In this document: positions 23,230 through 36,800 of the stretch, piece after piece | How the letters are laid out: each line of letters starts with the position of its first letter | Numbering within the stretch: position 1 is the stretch's first letter | Origin: Apostichopus californicus | Lineage: Eukaryota > Echinodermata > Holothuroidea > Aspidochirotida > Stichopodidae | Length of the DNA stretch: 64,000 nucleotides | Direction: 5' to 3' | Assembly: GCA_020650975.1 (NCBI GenBank) | Contig: JAIPMN010000182.1 | Span: forward strand, 1 to 64,000 | The notes under the pieces: model-generated | What the model saw: only the letters and a program-made list of their open reading frames with translations | Databases searched by the model: none | Told to the model about the DNA's origin: nothing | Position numbers and translations under genes: made by a program

Positions 23230-25080
23230 TACTGAAGCGTTAGTTACACACTGTATGTATAAAGTGAACTACATAGATTTCGTATATGTTGCATGTGTTG
23301 TTTTGAAATTTAACAGCCATTTTTCAGCGTGGGGTCGAGCGCCATCAACTATGCAAAGTAAATACCCCTTGTGCAAAGATAAGAAAGAAGCCGCGCTTGG
23401 GATTATTAAAAGTTATGTTCAACAGTCATCCGTGTAACGTCACATGCCAGTGACGGCACTGTCCGGGGTGTGGGGTGGGTGGGGTGGGGAATTGGTGTGG
23501 GTATTTCACCAATCGTGAAGATTGTCTTCCGCAATTTTCCGCCCAGCCGATTCCGGTAACACAAAAATGATCATGTCCGTCTGCACCCTAAATTTTCCTG
23601 TGATGTGTGCTATATAAATGTGCATTTTTGCACATTCAAACTATTTGTCACAACACAACCCCCACACACTCCCCCCATGATAGCATCTGGAGGGCACATT
23701 CTGAAAGATTGGTGCAACTGTGGGCGTGTTTAGTTGAAGATCGTTTAATTTTTGTTAAATCCAGGGAAATATAGGCCTCTAGCTGCTACTCATTTACATA
23801 AAACATACAACATGATACGTTGTCAGCTCTTATAGACGTGTTGCCGAGCCTTATAATTTTTATTGATTAGCTGTCTCTCGGGCGGGTGGGTCATGAATGA
23901 AGTCTTTTTGTCGTCGTTAGGAAATCTCCCAACCCGCGCCGGTATAAGCTAAATCGGTTATCACGCCAATTTTTTTCAGGCCATCTGGCTTTTATTTTTT
24001 ACATATGGGCCTTCTGCAGTAGATAAGCAGCTAACAGTTTATTCTCTCCCTCTTTGATCTATCCGTTTGAAAGATCCGTTATTTAACGATTCGTGTCTCT
24101 TATTTCTCCTGTCAGATTGTTCCATTTATTTGGGGTATCTTTCAGTTGTTTGTCCTTTGACAAACACCTCAACTTACGGTAATTGTGTAAAGCTCTCTTA
24201 CCGTAGTAACATTCCTTAAATTAATCAAAATAAGTAAGGGGTAGGAAGTTTCGTTCTCAGAGTATATTTACAACGACAAACGACTGTCGCTGTATGACCC
24301 CCACACCTCCCTCCATCCCTAATAAACTTGATCGATCCGGTAACAGTTATTTCAATGTTTGTTCCTTATACATATAGGTAAGGCGCTGGTCACTTTTTCA
24401 GACTATTGACCTCCATAAACTTGCAGATGTAGGTGATTATTTTTTATTTGGCGGATCAAACCAGACCCGACCAATTTATCCACACCCTCGCTAGAAAACT
24501 GTCCTGCATTGTGAAGGATATATGAATGAGTAGGAAGTCTGAATATGTGGTTTCATGGAAATGTACTTTCCATATTATATATCCTGGAAAGTTAAGCTAA
24601 AACGAATTGATTACAAAAATAAAGCAATTGCTATATTACGGTATTGGTTCAAAATTGCAAGTTTTCGAATTATTTCGGGATAATGATACTATAGGCTGTA
24701 GTTCAATTGCAAACTTGGTTGCTGGAGAGGCGTACGTAGGGAGAGTATTTCTAACGGGCAGCTTAATTCAGGGGATGCGGCCATTTTTCGTCAATATGCT
24801 GGAAGCATAGAAATTTCCTTATCAATTTCTATGGCTGGAAGTCAACGACATGTAATTTTCCTTATGTAGCTATTCCTGCCTCCACATCTTTTTTTCTACT
24901 ACACATACATTCTACACATATATTTTTAGTACACAATTAGCGTATTTATGCGTGTATGTATGTGTTTATGTATGTTTAATGCATATATGTGTATATTCAA
25001 TGTTTACGAGTTTTAATGTAAATGGGCATTAGTGGTGATATCCATATCATTGTAAATTTCCACAATCATATTTTTTTTGG

Positions 25081-25107
25081 CGGGGGGGGGGGGGGGGNNN
25101 NNNNNNN
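25081..25107. other. poly-G run and assembly gap (10 N at 25098-25107)
   Basis: A G-run of 16 or more bases passes directly into ten Ns, as expected where sequencing or assembly failed in a homopolymer. Confidence 0.9.
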
Positions 25108-26560
25108 CAGACTAGAAAAGCTTTTGGTTATTTCTGGTTCCTCTACCATCATGTTTTGTTAATCCTATCTATGCAACGTATGTAAAATAGTAATGAAATT
25201 TCGATTTTTTTTTTGTATGTTGTGAAATGGCAGAAATAAATCAACTAATCTAAGCTAAAATTTGGTTTAACAATGTCGCTCTGTACGGTCACCGAATCCC
25301 CCCCCCCCACCACCACCATATAATGATGTACACCTATGAGCAGGTTCTCCGTTAAAATTTTAGTTCTCTTCAGCTCTGTAAAGTAAACCACTATCATGAT
25401 TCGACACACTGTGCTCGGTTTACAAATGAAGTCTGACTGAAAGCGCGACGAAAGAGAGTTGGACTGCTCGATGGTATGATGAAGTTTTCTCACTTTCGGT
25501 TTCTTCATCCAGTCTCAGCAAACGACTATTCGTCAGAAGTGATGACAGTATTGATGACCACAATGTAATCCTATTTCGTTATAACTTCTGGTCTTTGCAA
25601 TTGCTCTGTTATTTTAACTCCAGCTCATCCAAATCGATCATTCACATTTCGATGGAAGGGGTTGAATAAAGGGCTTCTGAGTCAATCAAGGTCGCTGTGA
25701 CGTCACAAGTAAAAGTTATGCCAAGTTCATTGTCCTTCGCAACAGGTTTCTGAGAGTGATCATGGGATGGAGGTGTGAATGAGACTTAAACCTAGACTGT
25801 TTATTATCTTCTCATACATGGAAGTTTGTTGCGGCTTAAAGTAACATCTTTTCTAAATGGTAGGTACTTATAATGGCCGTCATAAAGGAAAGCTATATGC
25901 AGATAGGTAACCTAGGCCTAGTGAATAATATCTTGTCTCTGGTAACTAACGTACGTAGGTTGGCCTAACTTATGCCTAACTTTACTAAGGCTAACCTTAA
26001 ATCTCACAACTTATGGTTAGGCCTTACCAATAAATGTACGTGAACTGTCAGTACGATCGTGTAAGTTAGAACTCGATCATTGATATTTAAATAGGCTTAG
26101 CTCGGACTGAGAGTATTACAGCCAATGTCATAGGCCTAGCCAAGGCTCTAGCTTACATTGACTGTGTATAAAGGCTAAAGCCAACATTTGGAAGTTGGAT
26201 TGCAATACCAGTTGCTCCTTTTAAAGAAAGAACTAATGGGCAAGCAGACCTATGCATTAGGGCCTAATGTCAAGCAGGTAAGACCACATTGATTAAGTTG
26301 CACTTTATTTGTTTATTATTCTTTTTTTCTGAAGGGTCCAGACAAGAAAAGTTTATGCTTATTCTGGATCCTCTATCTATCACTTTCTCAATATTTCGGA
26401 ATCTTTTCTAAAGGCAAAATCACTCACTACTATGTTATGAAAATTATGATACATGTATTATTTAAGCATGATAATGAAATCAGTATGAATTGATTTTCTG
26501 TATTATGTGATAATGGTAGAAAATAAACTTGAACTTAGACCTTAACTTGGGACAAACTAA

Positions 26561-26691
26561 AACGAATGACAGCGAATGACCGAATGACAATTGACTTTGT
26601 ACAGGGTTAATTATCATTCGCGAATGACAGCGAATGACAGCGAATGACAGCGAATGACAGCGAATGACAACGAATGACAACGAATGACAAC
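26561..26691. repeat. 10-bp repeat array (CGAATGACAG)n
   Basis: Two to three copies at 26563-26590, then seven contiguous decamers at 26621-26690, the last three in the variant CGAATGACAA. ATCATTCGCGAATGA at the start of the main array is an inverted copy joined head to head. Confidence 0.9.
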
Positions 26692-27834
26692 GGTGGTGAG
26701 TGGAGATAGAACGATTAACGGAGTGGAGTAAATGCGGTTATTGGTTTTCTGCGCAAAAATGATTTGAGGAAAATCGCATGTTACATGGTTGCAGGGTTTT
26801 GGTGTAATTTATGGATAGAAACCACAGGGAAAGTTTTTGTGTGAGAATGCGCTTGAGTGCTGTGCCTTTGACATTTACCTCTGTAGATTTATATAGAAAG
26901 ATGCCCCCCCCCTCTTCCCTACGCCACTGTTACAGAGTAGCTCCATAACTGGCGCAAATTTTCTTCTTTTCCAGTCCCTTTTGCGACCCCCCCCCCCCTA
27001 GAAATAAAATGCATTTTTTTCTTCATAGAATTGTCCAATATAAGGACTCTTCCTGAAATTTTTAGCCGTTTCAAGATAATAGTATTGTTAGTTTCTAACA
27101 ATTAATATTGGAAAATTGATGTTAAATTTACTTTTAAAAATTTTAGAAAAGAATTTTAGAATTTGCCCATTTGCATTGTGCTCTCTGGCTCAAACTTCTA
27201 CGAAGTTAGAAAAATTGGTTTTGTTCAGCCTATCCTCTATTTGATTGATGTTAATGACATATTTTATATCAATTTGTACAAGTTTCCTAATATACTGTAT
27301 AGTACAGTTCACATATATTTTGTTGAAAATTTTTGTAAAAGAGGTTAAAAATAGTCAAATCTGCTTCCCTCATTTTTTGGTGAATTCTTTTTCGAAACTT
27401 TCCTCACTTGGCCTTCACTTCAAGATAATTTGCTAAATATCTACCATGAATCAAATTCAACTCTTCTTAGATCCAACCAGTCTTTTATGCATTCAGAATA
27501 TTACTGTCACGCTTACATTAGAACCTATATGCATGAAGTAATAATCTAAAAATATTTTGGCCAGAAAATCATTCAGAGACGGACAGCATAATTTCAAAAA
27601 AATTAAAAGAAAAATCATCCAGTTTGGTTCATTCTGCATGGGATGGTATGATTTGTTTAATGTGTATACCTGTTGACAACACATATGGTCATGTTAGGTT
27701 CAATTCAAGCTCAGACTGGGCCTGTTTATTGGACGAGTACTAACTGCAGTAAAAAGCTAGTCAACTGGCTCATATGGGGATTGACCTTAACTTTGCTTTT
27801 GATGAATAGTGCTGCTCATTAGTTTGAATTTCGG

Positions 27835-27851
27835 TCTGCCATCTAGTGTTA
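27835..27851 (-). promoter_or_regulatory. CTCF-like motif between divergent genes
   Basis: The minus strand reads TAACACTAGATGGCAGA, one mismatch from the vertebrate CTCF core CCACTAGRKGGCAG. It lies between GLYR1 and NSUN7. A single motif match proves little. Confidence 0.3.
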
Positions 27852-27887
27852 GATTTCTTCTTCTGAGCAGCAAGGTAAGTTTAAAAT

Positions 27888-27953
27888 CAGTTGAGCAAAC
27901 ATTAAAGAGAGCAAACATTAATCAGTTGAGCAAACATTAAAGCGAGCAAATAG
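27888..27953. repeat. short tandem duplication, about 33 bp x2
   Basis: AGTTGAGCAAACATTAAAG followed by CGAGCAAA or GAGCAAAC repeats twice. Confidence 0.7.
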
Positions 27954-30244
27954 CTGAAGAACAGGGCTGCATTTTGTGGAGGGTTCCGTAGGTTTCTTTT
28001 TAAAGAAAAATGGACGGCTCGATGCCAGAAGCTGTCATAGCCGTCAGTTTTGTCGAACCCTGGGACTAGTTTTCTTTTATTGTAAGCATCGTTAATTATT
28101 ATAACACCATGAAAACCTCATTGTTATATTGTTAAGATTTTGGTTAATAGTTAAGGAACCAGAAAGCATTCTTGAGGAAGCACTAATATTATGCCTTTGT
28201 GTGTTCAGAAGCTTACTGATGCATTTTATCAGTATTGCACAAGATTAGATTCACAGTACAGTGGCGACCTTTACTTGGAAATGCAACATTTTCCTTTTAT
28301 AAAATCAAGAAGGAACCAAGGATGGTGACGGTTATTGTATTTTATTGATTGAGATCGGTCCTCTCAGTCGTAGTATTAAAACATTCTATTTGTTGAATAG
28401 AAAAAGGGGACACCTGTCCGGCTAGTTCTTGTGTTTCAGAGCTTTAGAGCTCAGATCTGAAGAAACTGTGAACACAGATGTTTTGAAATTGTTTACGGAT
28501 CTTGTTGAAGCAAACCGTTAAGTTTGCTTACTGAGAAGTAACACTGCGGTGTTTGTGTACTGTATGTATACAGTAGTCCATACAACATTGATGAGTGTCT
28601 GCTTCTTCTTGGTTGAACATGGATGGAAGAGAGTAATGTTTCTGTTTAATCACGCAAACCACTAAATTAAACTTTGATCTAATTATCAAATTGAAAGACA
28701 ATGGGTTCAGTGACAATACCCTTTTGATGGACATCAACATGTTTAAGCTATTCAGTAACTTGGAGTGACCATAACTAGATCTTTCAAAGAGGGTTGTGCA
28801 CAAACGTATCCTGAAATGCTTCGACATACTCTCCAAGTATGATTTTATCCAAAGAAATTAAAAATACAGTTAGGGTGATGTTTTTCCAGCTGTGTAGTGT
28901 TAAGAAACTAGAGATATGTTAATTGCCAAGTAGGAGCAACCAGGCAGTTGTAAATATGCTAACTGAAAATATGAGGTTTGTTTGAATTTCATACTTGCTA
29001 TATGGATGCAACTTATTAAGTACAAGACACATATTGTTTTCTGCCAAATGGTCATAGGCAAATTTTAGGGTCAACAGAGGTCTGTAGTTAACCATTGTAA
29101 TCACAATAGATCATAAAGTTGAATAAAAAAATGGACTTCACACTTAGTACATGTTTACATGAATATATATCCAAATTATTAAGTGCAAGTACTGTCTGTG
29201 CACAGTTTGTATTAATGTTCTTGTACATTGCAAGATGTGGCAAGCAAGGTTTCATTAAGCTTGCTGAATTCTGTTTACTATTGAATGATGAAAAGTGTAC
29301 TTTTATAACAAAACAAAAAATATGAGTAGCTTCACAAAGTTTACCATATGATTTGCTCTTTACCAGAATTGACCTATTTCTCATATGAAACCCCCAAATT
29401 GTGAATGTCAGACTAGATGATTTGATTTACAAAGTGCAGCTGATTCATTTTATAATGTTTGGGGAATAATAAAATTTTAATTGATTTTTAACTGCCTCCA
29501 ATTATGTTCAACAGGTGGTACTTTTTTTTCTATATTGAGATTAGTATGTGACAGGGAAGTTTCAATTGGTCGACCTACAGTTAGATATCTCAGTGTGCGA
29601 CAAAGAAGGTGATGCCCAGGGAATAATTACAGCATACCTTTTGTTGGCTTCGAGAATAATACTGACTGTAAATACAATAGTGACCATATTTAACAATACC
29701 ATTATTGCCATAATCTTAAGTTTTGCCAAGACTGCAAAGGACAATGAGGCCTTTATACAGACGGGAGTGAGTGAATTCTTTATTTGTTTTACTAGGCCTT
29801 GCTCATGCAAGAAGATTGAAAACATCTCGACCAGTCCTCGAAAAAAAGTGACCTTTTTGTCGTCAAATTCAGCTGGGATTGTATTACAAATTTAAACGAT
29901 TTGTCCTGTTTGGCACTCCATGTTTTGTGACTTCTACTTGACAAGTGAACAACTGAACTTGTTTAATATGATGAGTAAAGTTGTTGAAACCTGTCAAGTA
30001 TCGTAGAACGTAACTTGACCTGACTGAGCATTGAAATGAGTATTGATTTGTTTTCCCTGTGTCAGTTGTTAAAAAGACTTCTGTCCTACATTTCGTATAT
30101 AAATTAAATAAAGAGTGGGCACTTTTGAACGATTTTTGATGATAAAGTCTGACCGACTCATTGTTATTTGCGACCTTTCTAATGGCAAGGTTTTCCGTAA
30201 CCGTCCCTTAACAGTGTTTATTCTCTCTCTCTCTCACTCCACAG

Positions 30245-30464
30245 AGCAAACAATGAGGCTAACTAGCTTGGCCGGTTACCTAGGCAACCACACTTGCTTG
30301 AAAGCAAAGAGATCATCAGACAGTGCTAGGTGACGTGCAGCCGTGAACAGTTACTGCAAACCAACCACCAGTGATATCGATAATCTGTCACTGTAGTAGA
30401 AGAAGCATCTTCCATTGAGTGCATTATCAACATAAGCCACGGCTGTGTATAAACAGTGAAGATA
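30245..30464 (+). other. NSUN7: NSUN7 5' UTR exon part with upstream ORF
   Basis: A TCTC-rich tract ending CTCCACAG at 30237-30244 is a strong 3' splice site, so this exon is probably preceded by non-coding exon(s) I cannot place. An upstream ATG at 30253 opens a 26-residue frame that stops at 30333, out of frame with the main start, and could damp translation. Confidence 0.5.
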
Positions 30465-30855
30465 ATGGCATTGGTTAGGCAAAGATTATTAAACCATGGC
30501 TTGACTATGGAGACGAGACACTCATATTCGTCGCCTGATCAGTTCCAAAAGCAGGGGAGGTCTCAGACCCCGGGAGGACCCCCTCTACCGACGGGCTTGG
30601 AATTGGGGAACAGCATATCGGAGAGCGCAATGGACTCGCTAGCAGAAAGCTTGGAGAACGATTCTACGTCGGTCGCTCACGTCATCTACCATTACGCTGG
30701 GTTACTCTTCGGTAGCCTGAGTCCCGGATTTAAGTCGGACAAGTTACTCGTGGATAAAAACGCAGACACTCACAGTTACGATCCCGTCAAAATTCCAGTG
30801 AAAAACGACACCTTGAAGAAACAAATCTACGATCTTGCTTTTTCGACATTAAAAT
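30465..30855 (+). CDS. NSUN7: NSUN7 coding exon 1
   Basis: Residues 1-130, starting MALVRQRLLNHG and ending KKQIYDLAFSTLK. Donor T/GTGAGT. The middle (VAHVIYHYAGLLFGS) corresponds to the helical N-terminal region of NSUN7. Confidence 0.85.
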
Positions 30856-33800
30856 GTGAGTTGAAGTTTCGTTTTCAAAAATGTTGTTAAATTTTTGCCC
30901 CAAAACATATGTCATAAGTGATTTTTTTCATATTATAAATCTAAACTGTATTGGTAGTAATTAGATGGCCATGCAGATATATCATTAATATAGTTTCTTT
31001 CTGTCTTAACCTTCTGTATGAAATCTTTCAATATTTTGGTTCTCGTTTAGAAATAAATTGGTATGTAGTTTTGATTAGAGATGTCACCCATCAGAGGCTT
31101 TTCGGAGGGTGAAGGGCAGGGGGGGGGGGGGCTGTACTCAACATGCTAAGCATTTTAACTTTTGACTGGCTTGTGTCACATACTTCGGAGGATGCCATGT
31201 TTCAAGAGAAACGGCTGCCACAGAGGGCAAACTTTTCCGTAAAAGCACTTGTTGAGTTGCGGTAGAATATACAGTATGAGATAAATGCAAGCATTGCTGT
31301 TGGCAGATTTAACAGTGGTCGTTAACCACTTGTAGTACATTTTATGCTACTGCTATTAAATTTTAATTATGGTGTGACATTCATGGTTCCAATCATATTA
31401 TATTGCAAGTATTTTGTGTTAATTTTTTTTTATCTTAAGTTTTACCATATATTTAAATTTTTTTAACATTTACTGTAGTTAATTTACTGATCAAGAAAGT
31501 ACTTTAAAATAAAAAAGGTAAATCTCATAATTCCAAGACTTTCAGAAAGATATGACTATGTGTTTGGAATTTGGAAATCAGTACTTTACCTCACTTCCCT
31601 TATTTACAGAACTACTGATTATACAGATTGGAGATTACAGGAATTATTATACAAATCTATTTTCTCATCCAAGCTTCATCATAGAATGTAAGCAAACATA
31701 CAACAAGAACTGTGATACATTCCTTTAAAAGGAATCTTCTTGATGGCAAAAGGAAAAAAAAGTTTTGGTCAATTAATCGTTGCAATATTTCAACAAATTT
31801 GAAAATGTCAAGCTTTAAGGCACACCCCACATGTTTTAGATTACAGTAGATTTCGGCTGCTCTAATTCTTACTTTTAAATTTGACCCTTTTCCTATCAAA
31901 CCTTCACCATGGAATGTAAACAAACTTTTCAACTTGAAATGTGATCTATATGCTTCTTTGTTATTTAAGGTTCTTTGTGAGGTGTTTAGTTTCAATCTTA
32001 ATCCTGGCATCTGACATGTTACAATGCTCATATCGTACAGGTCTTGAACCTTAGAACTTTTGAATATATCTGCAATCTGATTCTTTCCAGATCAAGCACT
32101 TTTAGAAGAAATTCTTTTGGATAGTGGTTACTATAGTTACGACATGATCGTAAGTATCCAACTTTGATACCTTTGGTATTCATAAGATGATAGTATAAAC
32201 TTACAGGGTTGGACAATAATGTGATAAATGTGTAAAGTGTGTAACATTTGTGCTTTCAATTCTCATGGTGGTGATGAAACTTTCGCAGTCGTTGGGAATG
32301 TCTCTTGTAGCGTGAGGTTTAGAGCGGTTTGTCAGCTTTTCATATCTTTAAATTATAGACATAAAATATTCCTATTCTAAGCTATTATGGGGTTAGTTGG
32401 GTTATAATTTACTTTACAGGTAACATTAAATGGCAATTAATGTGCTGCTATATGCTCTTATACAATATACATGCTAAATAGACAGGAAGCCACAGTGGTT
32501 ATGAAAGGGTTGGTCTATGTGTCAAGTTTTCTTTTGGTGTTTATTTGGGGGTGGGGGGGGGGACAGAGAATAGGGGTGGGGTGAGGGGAATGGTTCAAAG
32601 TACAGGCATACAGGCAGAGAAATAATCTAAGTAAGTATTGTATATTAAAAAGTTGGTGGGGATTTGGGATCCTAGAATAATTTCCTTCTGAGATTTGTAT
32701 CAAGTTACATTGCACTTAGTATACGATTGATCGTCCATCTGGTCCAAATTTGGCAATTTTTTATCCAGCCGGATGAAAATCATCAACCCATAATGGTCAT
32801 CCTTTGCAACATGATGCAAAGGCATTTTGTGAAACGTCGGCAGATGGGCATAGAGTCGACCATTCCGTACATACAGGAGATCGAGGAAGATCTCAACAAA
32901 CATCTCGTCAGATTAAATGCCGCCCTCGCTAGGAATCGTATCAAATTCCAGGCACGAAGCATAGAGCATTTATTACCCGTGAAAGTCAGGGAGCGAGAAG
33001 AATGCGGCGTGCAGCTACCGACCTACGCATGGATAAATCAACTCAGAATCAGGTAAGTTGTGAAAACACAGTCTTGTTCAACACCAGACGTCTTTGTCAA
33101 GCACTTATAGGTAAGGCACTGTGCCCAAAGCCGGATGCTGAAGGGGGGGGGGGTGGGCTGAAGGGGAATGCAGCATCTCTGCAGCAAGGTTGCGTAGGAT
33201 GTAATATTTTGTACTCCACAGTTGTTCCTTACAGTAGGCACCGCTGGTCTGTAGCTGATAATCAAGTAGCATTTGATATCGATTCAGCCTTGTGCTGCAG
33301 GGATTTTGGCAGCTACAGAAGAAGTCTTCCTTTTTGACAAAATGTCTGAGTAGAGTCACACATGGATTTATTCATTTCTCACATACAAAAGAGGCCACAA
33401 CAGAGGTCACAGTCTGAAAATGTTTGGATACACAATAACCTCTCACACAATATTGTTTTGGATGGAAGTCCATACTTGGTATGTAGAATTCCCAGGTTGC
33501 ACATAGACTTCCCTTCGGTAAGTACCAGCAAGGTCAAAGTTCAAGAAAACAAAGTAGTAAAGATGTAAAGCAAGATGAAAAGGAGAGGGAAAAAACTATC
33601 AGGATATTTCTACTGGCTTGATGTTTTCCAGCTTAAATGCAAACATTGCTGGTATCGTCGCCATTAAACATGCCTATTTGCTGTGTTTTCCTTGTGTAGC
33701 GTACCAGAGGCAGTGGATGCTCTGAGGGAAGAAGGCTACAGTAGGGTGTCAAGTATAGAACGTCTCCATGACGACTGTTTCCTCCAGGATGAGAACTGTT

Positions 33801-36800
33801 CAGATGTGGTGGCGTTCCCTGCAGGGAGCAGGGAACGACTGGAGGAGACGGACCTAGTGAAAGGAGGACACCTTATCATCCAAGTAAATCAAATACCGCT
33901 GATATTGTTTGGGTGACCAGAAACTGGGTCTAAACGTTGCCCAATCAGTTGATCTTTGTCTTTAGGTTGGCAGTGTGGGGAGGGGGGGGGGTAGGGGATG
34001 GGAGGAAGGGGTGGTTTACAGTTTGGAAATGTGTGGTTTCTTTTTTGTATGGATGATCCGGACAAGGGATAGGTGGGTGAGTGGGTTGAGGGGAGGGTGT
34101 TCTCAATTGATGTACAAACCAGAGAGATTTGTTCAACTGATGTACAAACCAGAGAGATTGGTTGGGGCAGAAGGTCACAGAGAACCAAAGTCTCATTAGG
34201 TTTTCAAAATTGACAATGACACAAGATGACTTTCCTCTAGGGTTAACGTTTATTTTGTTTTATCCCTTCCAGGACAAGGTGTGCTGCCTAGGACCCCATT
34301 CAGTGACTCCACTCATAAGTGAAGGAGATGATGTCATCCATGTGGGGGTCGGGTCGGGACTAACCACTGCTCATCTCGCTACCCTGACAGACTCATTCAA
34401 CTCTACCGTCTACGGTTTTGGGGTCAGAGATAACGAACAGTTGGAAGAGCTTCAGGAAAGAACAAGTCATTATGGAATTACAAGTATCCTTTAACACAAA
34501 GAGAAGGTGAAAACACGGTCACCTTTAATGTGAAACAAGTTTTGCTTCAAAAAGTCAAGATGTTTACATCACACATTGGCTAACAATTCTCTAGTACTAG
34601 AAAATATAGGTATAACCAGCAGAATTAAAGGCGTACATAATTTCGTTGGTCAGCAGACATACCAAAGCCTCGTTTTTTCATGCGTAGGGTTAAATATTGG
34701 TAAAAGGAGACACAAACCCGACCATTAGTGTCAATCAACAACTGCCCAAACAGTCAAGAAAAACCTTATTCCACTTGGGAGGTATTACAGATTCAATATT
34801 TCTTCACATGTAAGTTGGAATACTTTGATCAAGTCTAAATATGACATCATCGAGCCTCACCAGCTTCAAATCTCTCTGTTTTCCTATATTAACATTTGAT
34901 AGATTTTTGCAAATGCCGAATATTGCAAATACTGAACGTAAAATATTGAAGCACTCTACATGACCTCATGATGACATTGGTCTCAGTGTCCAAAACTGTC
35001 AACATTGAAAATATATATATTGAAAATATGAAACATAAAATATTTCAATGTGGGACAATACGTCACATATTTTCAAAATGGCAGCTCCCAGACAGGACTT
35101 TTGAACTACTTAGATATCTCCGAAATGTTACAAAGTTTCTTCTCTGCTGTGTTTGGGGAGTTGTTCGTTACAGAGATTTCTGTCTTAGTAGCCAAAGATA
35201 ATGGTTGGGATTGCTCACAGTTAGCACCTAAATACATTATACAGATAAAGAGGATAAAGTGTTTATTTATTCTGGCTCTCCTTGGAGGGAATTTGATGCT
35301 CCCTACCTGTTGAGAAAGTGGAAATTTAAGTATTCCCTGTCCGTTCATTGTATTGTTTATCACGTTGAATGATCAAAAAGACTTGACCCTTCGTTATAAA
35401 AAAGAAGCTGTTTATGATAACGGTCAAATTGAAATAGATCTCATACCCACCCTGTTTTATCAGAAAGTAGAGCATTCTTTACAATGGACATAATTGAGAA
35501 GGATCCTTTTGTACTCAAATTGTGTGTTTTGATTTCTTTTTCGAGGTTGTTTTCGTAGAAAGGGGAGAGAATAGAGTACTCCCCTCTCTTATTGGAAGAG
35601 GAAATTTAATCAAACACCCTGTTTACTTTGTTCTCGTTTATCAGTGAGTTTGACATTTTCAAGGTAAACAGAGACTTCTTTAGGAAGAAAGAAGTTTCAT
35701 CATCAGCTAAAATGTACTGTTCTCTGAGGGACAAAGATAAACCGCGTAAACGAAGTGGGTATACAGGCTGTCAATGAATTTTGAGGGTTTTGTTTACCCA
35801 ATGGCGTGTAAACAGGGTAGCTTAGTTTAATTCTATGTTTTGTTAGATAGAAAAGATCGTGACCCAAGTAAACAGGTAGATGATGCATGTTGCATGTGAA
35901 GTTTTAACAGTTACCTCAAATATAAATATATTGGATAGAGAAAGAAATGGCCAGATGGAGACAAACAATAGGGACGGAGGGGTGGGGGTTGGGGCAGGAG
36001 AAATTTATTGACTTAATTATTAAGTTTTTTTTCTTTAATTCTTTTAGTATAACAATTAAGTCTTGTTCCCATTCAGGCATGTGGAGGTTAAGATTGTTGT
36101 GCTCATATTCTGTGAAGTCCCCCCGATACCCTGGCTTTACTATATTTTCCTGCAACTAGGAATAACATGTGGATGAGAGTATATAATGCTTCTAAACTAT
36201 ACTTCTTAAGCTGGTACAAAATGTGGGGGAAAAAGACAAGCCTTAAATTTGCTTCTCTTTTTGCAAATCCATTGATTTCACCCTGAAATTAGGGTAATCT
36301 TGTTTTCTCTGACATAGGAGTAATCCTTACTGAGGTCAAAGGTCAATGGTATTGAGCTATATCCTAGATTGTGAAATAATGGTTTTTATTGTCTGATTGG
36401 ACACTCCTCCAAGTCAGTAACTCCACGTAAGCATTGCAACTTGAATCTTCTAATAATTTGGGTAAATATTGGGGTCTTTAACAAAGGAGTTCTACAAACT
36501 TGTTTAAAATGAAAACAAAAAACATTTTCTCTTCTATTGCCTTGTTTCTTGATTTGTCTTAGTAACATTTTGGTGTAAAAGCAGTGATAACATAAAAGTG
36601 CAATATTAGTTTATAGAAATGTCAAAGATTTATGCACATTGTAGCCAGTTCGGAAAATTGTCTAATGCTCATACCACTCTATACTTTCCTCGCATATCAT
36701 GCTTCAAACACTCATATTGACAGTATGAACAGTTCCTAACCTTTATCTGATAGAATCATGAAATTCATGCTGCTCATACTGTGCAAAGTTAGGCATGAAA

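Larger units (their letters stand above)
23450..30244. other. divergent intergenic region GLYR1-NSUN7; no protein gene recognised
   Basis: The GLYR1 ATG at 23229 faces away from the NSUN7 ATG at 30465, so both promoters should lie here, but no TATA box or initiator can be assigned. A G/T-rich run at 23461-23490 lies about 240 bases upstream of GLYR1. The region also holds the second assembly gap, a 10-bp repeat array and a CTCF-like motif. Frames at 24607-24810, 28528-28836 and 29548-29895 are not supported as genes. Confidence 0.5.
31110..33170 (+). repeat. G-runs in NSUN7 introns 1 and 3
   Basis: Runs of 8 to 12 Gs near 31120, 32546-32560 and 33146-33157, with further ones in later introns (33977-33990, 39870-39890, 40139-40160). 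They are poly-G microsatellites on the coding strand. Confidence 0.6.

Noticed and set aside
26561-26691. Possible CRISPR-like array
   Set aside because: The repeats are contiguous decamers without spacers in a eukaryotic genome; it is a simple minisatellite.
28528-28836. Minus-strand 102-codon frame with NQEEADTHQCC
   Set aside because: NQEEADT vaguely recalls a phrase in uncharacterised transposon-related invertebrate proteins, but the match is too short to call.
29548-29895. 115-codon plus-strand frame upstream of NSUN7
   Set aside because: Has a hydrophobic stretch but no homologue, and the opposite strand is open as well.
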